Shown piece after piece: positions 58,575-64,000 of a stretch of DNA of 64,000 nucleotides. The notes beneath the pieces were generated by a model. It was given only the letters and a program-made list of their open reading frames with translations, did not search any database and was not told the origin of the DNA. The translations under genes and the position numbers were made by a program. Within the stretch, counting starts at the first letter, position 1; each line of letters starts with the position of its first letter. The stretch is from Elymus sibiricus (taxonomy: Eukaryota; Streptophyta; Magnoliopsida; Poales; Poaceae), in contig CM077672.1 in assembly GCA_039707655.1 (NCBI GenBank), positions 354,560,031-354,624,030 on the forward strand, in the 5' to 3' direction.

Positions 58575-59268
58575 CGAGGGCGATCACCTTGGTTGGAGTA
58601 CGGAAGTAGCAGTCCTCTGGCGACTCAGCATGCATTGACCTGGTGCTCCATGTGCCTGACCCGGAGTCGAACAGGTCGAGGGCGTACTGCCCACGGGCGT
58701 AAGTCGAACGGAGATTGGCGACCAAGAACCTGCCGTCGTCGGGGCAGCGGCAGCGCAGGAGGGCAAGTGACCAGTCGGCGAACAAGCGGGTGGGGTGGGC
58801 GGGGAGCACCTCAAGCTTGCTGAAGCCGGCACGGACACGGTAGATGATGTAGTTGATGTGATCCGGATTGCTGGGCGAAGGGCCGATCATGACGCGGAAG
58901 AGGGCGAGGTCACCGTCGGTGCGGACAAGGCGTGGCAGAAGGTCGAGCGAGGTAGCTGGTCCGTCCTGGAGGAAGGTGGGGAGGTGGACGGTGAAGTATG
59001 AGATGAGTGGCGGATGCGCGGGCCAGAAGGTGAGGTAGATGGCGTGGCCGTTGCTGGTGAAGCCCTCGGCGGTGGAGGCGTTGGTGCGGTCGTCGACGTA
59101 GACCAGGGTGTCGAGGACGACCGACTTTGGGGGAGGATCGCCGCAGTCGTGGGGGCTGTGCGGAGGGAGCCAGAACATGGGGCGGGAGATCGGTGTCTCC
59201 TCCTCTTGGTCGTCATCGACTGCAGGAAGATCGGCCATGGAGGATCCCTCGGTGGGAGCCAAAGCCAT

Positions 59269-59646
59269 GGCGGTGGAGTTTTCGTTCCCTATATTTCCCC
59301 AATTAATGGCGTGCGCGTCCGCAGCATCCTCCTCTTGTCCTTGTTGGATTGGGCTTCTACCGCCTTCTGGACGGGCTCCAAACCGACCGCGGCTGGGCTT
59401 CCCTTCGGGGCTAGCAAATTCTTAAGCCCTTACCCTCAAGAAAAAAAAAAGAGAGAAAAAGCCCGAGCCCGGCGCTAAATTAAGGGTGACGCTAGGCATT
59501 ATCCTACTGATCACTCCCGGTTATCAGCCGTCTTCCCCACCATCAAATCAACTCCCAGTAATCTGCCGCCTTGGAGTATCCAATCGATGAAAGAGATTCA
59601 AGATTTATTTTGGTGATAATGCAACCAAACTACACTATGTTGACAC
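59269..59646. other. DUF1618 upstream region
   Basis: Should contain the DUF1618 promoter. I see no clear TATA box; a purine run occurs at 59431-59460. Confidence 0.4.
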
Positions 59647-59700
59647 TTTTTTTTTAAACGCGGTCCCTTAGGGCCCGATTCATTAAAAAGTGTCGAAGAG
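59647..59700 (-). mobile_element. LINE-like poly(A) end, minus strand
   Basis: Nine T (59647-59655), followed by a sequence that on the minus strand reads TTAATGAATCGGGCCCTAAG then GGACCGCG before the A-run. It looks like the 3' end of a non-LTR retrotransposon. The body is not recognisable; 59700-60420 is GC-rich with only low-complexity frames. Confidence 0.4.
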
Positions 59701-60125
59701 AATTGCCCGGTTAATTAACGGAAAATCGGGCGAAAACCGTCACATCACGCCCGAAAAAACAAGGCGCATTCGTCAACCTGGCAACCTACACAAGAACGCA
59801 CACACGCCGCCGAGGAGAAAAGCGCCATCGAGGTTGCAGCTCGGCGTCATCGTCATCACACCTCCACGAGGGCGACTCCGACTCCACCATCGACGACCAC
59901 CGAAGAAACCCTCACCGCAAACAAGCGTCGAGGCCTACGCCAGTCGATGCCAAACAGTCCGCCACACACGCCGGCTACCAGGCAGCTCCGACTCTGTCGA
60001 CGAGCATTGCAGGGGAAAGCGTTGGGCTTGCGCCGAGCCAGCGCCATAGCCAACCACCCGTCTCGTGTTATCGTCACCGCAAGGGCCCCTCCTCAGCAAC
60101 TCCGACTCCAGGAAGACAAAGCGAG

Positions 60126-60237
60126 GCACGACAACCCCTCGATCACGCCGGAAGAGACCGGCTACCAAGACCCATCAACAAGCACGACAACCCCTCGATC
60201 ACGCCGGAAGAGACCGACTACCAAGACCCATCAGCAA
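60126..60237. repeat. Two-copy 56-bp tandem duplication
   Basis: The phrase GCACGACAACCCCTCGATCA starts at 60126 and again at 60182, and the two units are nearly identical. Confidence 0.85.
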
Positions 60238-60524
60238 ACCAGCTCCGCACGAAGCCGCCATCGTTGCCACACAAGAAGCCGCGCAAACATCCACATCGCC
60301 GGACGGACACCAGCCGACCGCAATGTCGCGAGCGTCCAGCCCATGGAGTGTGCAAACGGGATCCAATGCTCTTCAAGGCGACGGCCCCAAGTTCAATTTG
60401 ATATTTTACGAAGCATTTGATCTGTGATGGTATGGATAAGACATTGATTATGTCATCTACTCTGAAGGAACATGAAAAATCATCATGGTATTTGTTGTTG
60501 GAACAGTGACAAATAACTTGCTAC

Positions 60525-60747
60525 TCCCTCCATTCCACAATGTAGTGCGCTCGCGCTTACCGAGATCTAAGTTTGACCATAAATTTAACCAACAAGACCG
60601 ACTGCGGCGGGAGCAAAAATTATACCACTGAATTCGTAATCAGTGGTATAATTTTTGCTCCCGCCGCAGTCGGTCTCGTTGGTTAAATTTATGGTCAAAT
60701 TTAGATTTCGGAAAATGCGGGCGCACTACATTGTGGAACGGAGGGAG
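60525..60747. mobile_element. Stowaway-type MITE (223 bp), long hairpin
   Basis: CTCCCTCCATTCCACA at the left, its inverse TGTGGAACGGAGGGAG at the right, with TA duplication on both sides (60523-60524, 60748-60749). This is the Stowaway (Tc1/mariner) signature. The arms pair almost to the centre, with a loop of about 8 bp near 60635. Confidence 0.93.
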
Positions 60748-60749
60748 TA

Positions 60750-61025
60750 ATATTCAACTGGTTGCATTGGAGCCACACCAACTGGTTCTGGGCCTTGGCG
60801 CTCTTCTGTCTGGCTTAGACGATGTCCCTTGGTGTCCCATCTATGTATTTCCCTACCCCCAAGCTCTGGTGTCCTTTTCTATTTTTGGGTTTTCACTCTT
60901 TTTTTCCTAATTAACTAGGAAATGTTAGGTTTTTGGGTCCGGTTTCCCTTATAAAGTGGCCATAGCTCTCTTCTTCTTAATGAAATGCAGGAACCCTTCT
61001 CTTGATGAGGTTCTTCAAAAAAAAA
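60750..61025 (+). mobile_element. LINE-like 3' end with poly(A)
   Basis: Plus-strand sequence ending TTCTTAATGAAATGCAGGAA, then a short tail and nine A (61017-61025), resembling the 3' ends of grass L1-type LINEs. No RT sequence is left, so this is a 5'-truncated copy whose left limit is uncertain. Confidence 0.45.
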
Positions 61026-62507
61026 CTTACTAATATTTAGGACTGCTGGTGCTTTATCCTTTTACCTCTTAGCATAGAATTTCTAAATGAGCTTCAAAAA
61101 ATTTTGTGAACGTAATTTCTAAATACACTGGTGGTGCCTCAACTTGTTCTGTGCGGTCAGTTTAGTACCTAAAGTTGCAAAATACATGAAACTGGTGCTC
61201 GAACTTGTCCGGCCATACAAATACAGTGCATCCTTCCGTATCCGGGCATACGCTCTACCCGCATGGCGTGACAGCGTGGCAGTGGCCCACATATAAGTGG
61301 CTGAGAGCAGGGGAGGCGCTGGGTGGCCCGCGTGTGAGGATTTTTTGTTGCATAAAACCCCCTCATATTTTATTTAATCACGTAGGAAAGTCAACAGTAA
61401 AAATAAATTGCATGATGTAGAAAGGAAAGCCAACAGTGAAAATAAATTGCATGATGTAGAATCAATGATGGGAACTCATGGTCGCGGGTTGCATTGTACG
61501 CACGGGCTATCCACCATGCCAAATTATCACGGTGGACTTTCATGAGGTCGAATTATTTATACGGCGTTGCTATGCAAAAGTTAACTTTGGAGCAGGGGGC
61601 ACATTGTTTTTCTGAAGTTCGGTGAAACGGCTTTTTACAGCTCAAAAAAATTCCGAAATCTTTTATACGTGCACACATAGAAGTGTAATATATCATGCAA
61701 ATTTTCATCAAAATCAGTGTTTTTATGTGAGAGATACAAAAAAGACAAATACATGCAAAAATCAGCTTGTTTTTGGCCAGATTTTGTCTTAATTGCAGGG
61801 TATAATATAACATAATTTCGAACGAAATTTGACAGTCAGAGCACATGCATATGTTTTCGTCATGAAAAATATCAGAAAAATTGAAACGTTTAAGTGCCAG
61901 TTTTTAACCATTAAAAACAACGTGCTCAGTTGCCACCGTGCTCCAAAAATCCGCTTTGGTTGCTATATACCTCTTCGAGCGTTTCATTTATATATAGCGC
62001 TCATATGGGTCCGCACAGGTTTTATTTTTATTTTTTCAAGTTTGTGTTTACTTTTGTTTTTCATATTGTTTTTACCTTTTGAAAGAACAAATGTAAGAAA
62101 AAACTACAACTGCCATAAAATAAAAGAAAGTTCTTGTGCATTTGAAAAATGTTCAACATGTTTTTGGAAAATGTTTCACATGTATTCAAAAGTTATAACG
62201 TGATTTTGAAGCAAAAAAATGCCATGCATTCAAAAAATTGACAGTGTGTATCCAAACAAAAAGGTTCAATATGTTTTAGAAAATGTTCAATTATTATTAA
62301 AAATTTATTGTGTAAAATTATCCTTATATTTCTACAGACACTGTTGACGTGTTTTTCTACATTTCTAGAATTTAATATTATTACACAATAATTTTTAATG
62401 CATGTTGAATAGTTTGCAAAATACAATGTTATCAAATTTTTAATAAATTTGTATTTTAGAAATACAATTAAGATACACAATAATTGTGTGTGCTTCTGGT
62501 CCGGAAT
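61026..62507. other. Intergenic DNA, no gene recognised
   Basis: Contains a 39-bp tandem duplication (61385-61423 and 61424-61462, GGAAAG.CAACAG type) and AT-rich DNA. Open frames at 61829-62203 and 62193-62480 look like chance frames. Confidence 0.45.
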
Positions 62508-63740
62508 TGTGACGCCCCCGACTCAATCGTGCACTAATCATACACGCAAATGCGCACGATCAAGCCCAGTGACTCACGGGAAGATATCACAACACAACTC
62601 TAGATACAAAATAAAATAATACAAGCTTTATATTACAAGCCAGGGGCCTCGAGGGCTCGAATACATAAGCTCGAATACAAGAGTCAGCGGAAGCATCAAT
62701 ATCTGAGTACATACATAGCTAAACAAGTTTGCCTTAAGAAGGCTGAGCAAAACAACGATATCTAGATCGCAAAGGCGCATGCCTCCTGCCTGGGAGCCTC
62801 CTAAACTACTCCTGGTCGTCGGTCTCCACGTAGTAGTAGGCTCCGCTGGGATAGTAGTAGTCATCGGCGGGATCAGCTGGCTCCGTGGCTCCGTCAGTTG
62901 ACCGCAGCAATCGGTTATGGGAAAAGAGGTAGCAAAGCAACCGTGAGTACTCATCCAAAGTATTCGCAATACTTACATCAGATCTACGCTAAGTATGCAT
63001 CGGTATCAAAGGGAGAGGCTGTATATGTGGACTATACTGCAGAAATGCCAAAATAGAGGGGAAGGCCTAGCCTATCGAAGACTAGCATCTTGCAGCATTA
63101 GAAGAGTGCAGATTAGCATCATAACATAAAGTAATAAGTATTAGTAGCAATGCCCAGAGATCCTTCCTCGACTCCCTGCGAGAAAGCAATCCCGGAGCAA
63201 ACATATTATTTAATTAACACAGGTATCCAGTTCTAGTTGTAGTAGATCGGGATACTCTCCGAGCGTCCGTTACCGTGGACACGGCTATTCGAATAGATAT
63301 ACTTCCCTGCAGGGGTGCACCAACTTACCCAACATGCTCGATTAGCTATGGCCGGACAAACTTTTCCTGGTCATGCCCGGGCTCGGCAGATCGACACGAC
63401 GTAGTCCTACCTAGGCTCTGCAGAGAGGTCCCCGCCGGTCTACATCCTAAGCACTCAGGGGTCTTGGGCCCATCGTCCTTTGCACTCCGAGTCGTTGCGA
63501 GCAGGGCCAGCCTCACCATGTTGTGCCTGTGGGAATCTGTTGTCAGCCGTGCCGCAATGCTGCACTGGAAGTCTGACAGAGCTTTCCGAAGAATCGTACG
63601 ACGCCGAGTGCCCATAACTTATCTCGCGTGGTGGTTAGTGCGAAAAGGCCAGAGGCCTACTCAGATCTCATATCCAAACCGTTAGTGTATTGGGAGCTCG
63701 CGGAGACGATCAGTGATACACGATCAGTGATCCCGTCGCC
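62508..63740 (-). repeat. LTR L, Tekay-like, cut on the right
   Basis: Starts TGTGACGCCCCC on the plus strand and is collinear with solo LTR I (for example CGTGCACTAATCATACACGC, shared) for about 1.2 kb. It is then interrupted at 63741 by another LTR. The minus-strand acidic ORF ends at 62806-62808 (GAYYYVETDDQE). Confidence 0.8.
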
Positions 63741-64000
63741 TAATACGTCTCCGTCGTATCTACTTTTCCAAACACTTTTGCTCTTGTTTGGGACTCTAAT
63801 TTGCATGATTTGAATGAAACTAACCCGGACTGACGCTGTTTTCAGCAGAACTACCATGGTGTTGTTTTTTGTGCAGAAATAAAAGTTCTTGGAATTGGAC
63901 GAAACTTTTTGGAGATTTTTTATGGATTAAATAAAAAATACTGGAGCCAAGATCCACTGGAGGGGAGCCACCTGCTGCCCACGAGGCACCAGGGTGCGCC
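63741..64000 (+). repeat. LTR start of another gypsy element, runs off the window
   Basis: Begins TAATACGTCTCCGTCGTATC (TG mutated to TA) and matches, in the opposite orientation, LTR piece E (51206-51511). Only the first 260 bp are in the window. Confidence 0.75.

Larger units (their letters stand above)
56198..59268 (-). pseudogene. DUF1618-family gene, two exons, disrupted by a CACTA element and a MITE
   Basis: Start ATG at 59268; exon 1 59268-56922; intron 56921-56337 (GT...AG: CGCAG|GTAAAT and TTTCACAG|AAAG); exon 2 56336-56198. A CACTA element (57895-58574) sits in codon about 232 and a MITE (57109-57364) in codon about 407. Discounting each insert plus one target copy leaves 1539 bp, that is 512 codons and a stop with no other lesion. 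DUF1618 features: MFWLPPHSPHD near the start, GCVDLWNGILIGDLL, and across the MITE join LWMLAVDMKNKTLKGVA then LGFRFMYLQSDLS. The exon-2 tail is basic (KSKRSSRRKKR), like a nuclear signal. DUF1618 proteins are a grass-expanded family of unknown biochemistry. As it stands, translation would stop at once inside the CACTA element. Confidence 0.85.

Overview
The window is plant nuclear DNA, almost certainly from a Triticeae grass (wheat, Aegilops, barley or a relative). It is a nested stack of Ty3/gypsy LTR retrotransposons, and only about 52.3-62.5 kb looks like older, gene-bearing DNA. I recognise the organism group from the LTR families: Athila-type LTRs ending in GGAGACGTATCA, Tekay-type chromoviruses and a Tat-lineage element. 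Family names such as Sabrina, WHAM or Fatima come to mind, but I cannot assign them from sequence alone.

Layout (element letters are mine). 1-23770: element J, a minus-strand Tekay-like chromovirus whose left end is outside the window. It has a decayed gag-pol (1-3679), a leader ORF, a primer-binding site (20361-20373) and one 3.4-kb LTR (20379-23770). Inside J sits K (4506-19976), a plus-strand 15.5-kb chromovirus with two 5050-bp LTRs, target duplication CTGGT and one intact 1485-codon gag-pol. The K LTRs differ at only two positions that I can find, so K is very young. J itself lies in an Athila-type LTR (A, 23771-25254).

25255-52264 is a second nest of Athila-type elements on the minus strand. 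The oldest layer, H, is an LTR now in pieces F (30725-31133) and E (51206-51511) plus some internal DNA (51512-52264). Solo LTR D lies in it (target duplication GTCAA). Element B (32490-51192, duplication ACGTA) is inserted three bases from the end of D. B in turn holds solo LTR I (35222-38951, duplication ACTCA) and a Tat-lineage element C (41071-50623). G, a gag-protease-only element (about 25326-30421), lies to the left. C carries, on the strand opposite its own gag-pol, a complete-looking gene for a B3-domain DNA-binding protein with a TATA box and a poly(A)-like signal. This is the most unusual item in the window.

52265-62507 is the host-gene island. It contains a 1760-bp non-autonomous Mutator-like element (9-bp duplication) with a tandem array of hairpin-forming 107-bp repeats. 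Next to it is a two-exon DUF1618 gene (minus strand, 59268-56198) hit by both a 680-bp CACTA element and a 256-bp hAT-type MITE. Each insertion kept its target duplication, and the reading frame closes exactly to 512 codons plus a stop when both are discounted. A Stowaway hairpin MITE and LINE-like poly(A) tails follow. The right edge is another Tekay-like LTR (L, 62508-63740) cut by an LTR that starts at 63741 and leaves the window.

There is no operon logic here: the retrotransposon ORFs serve their own replication, and the only ordinary host gene I can support is the disrupted DUF1618 gene.
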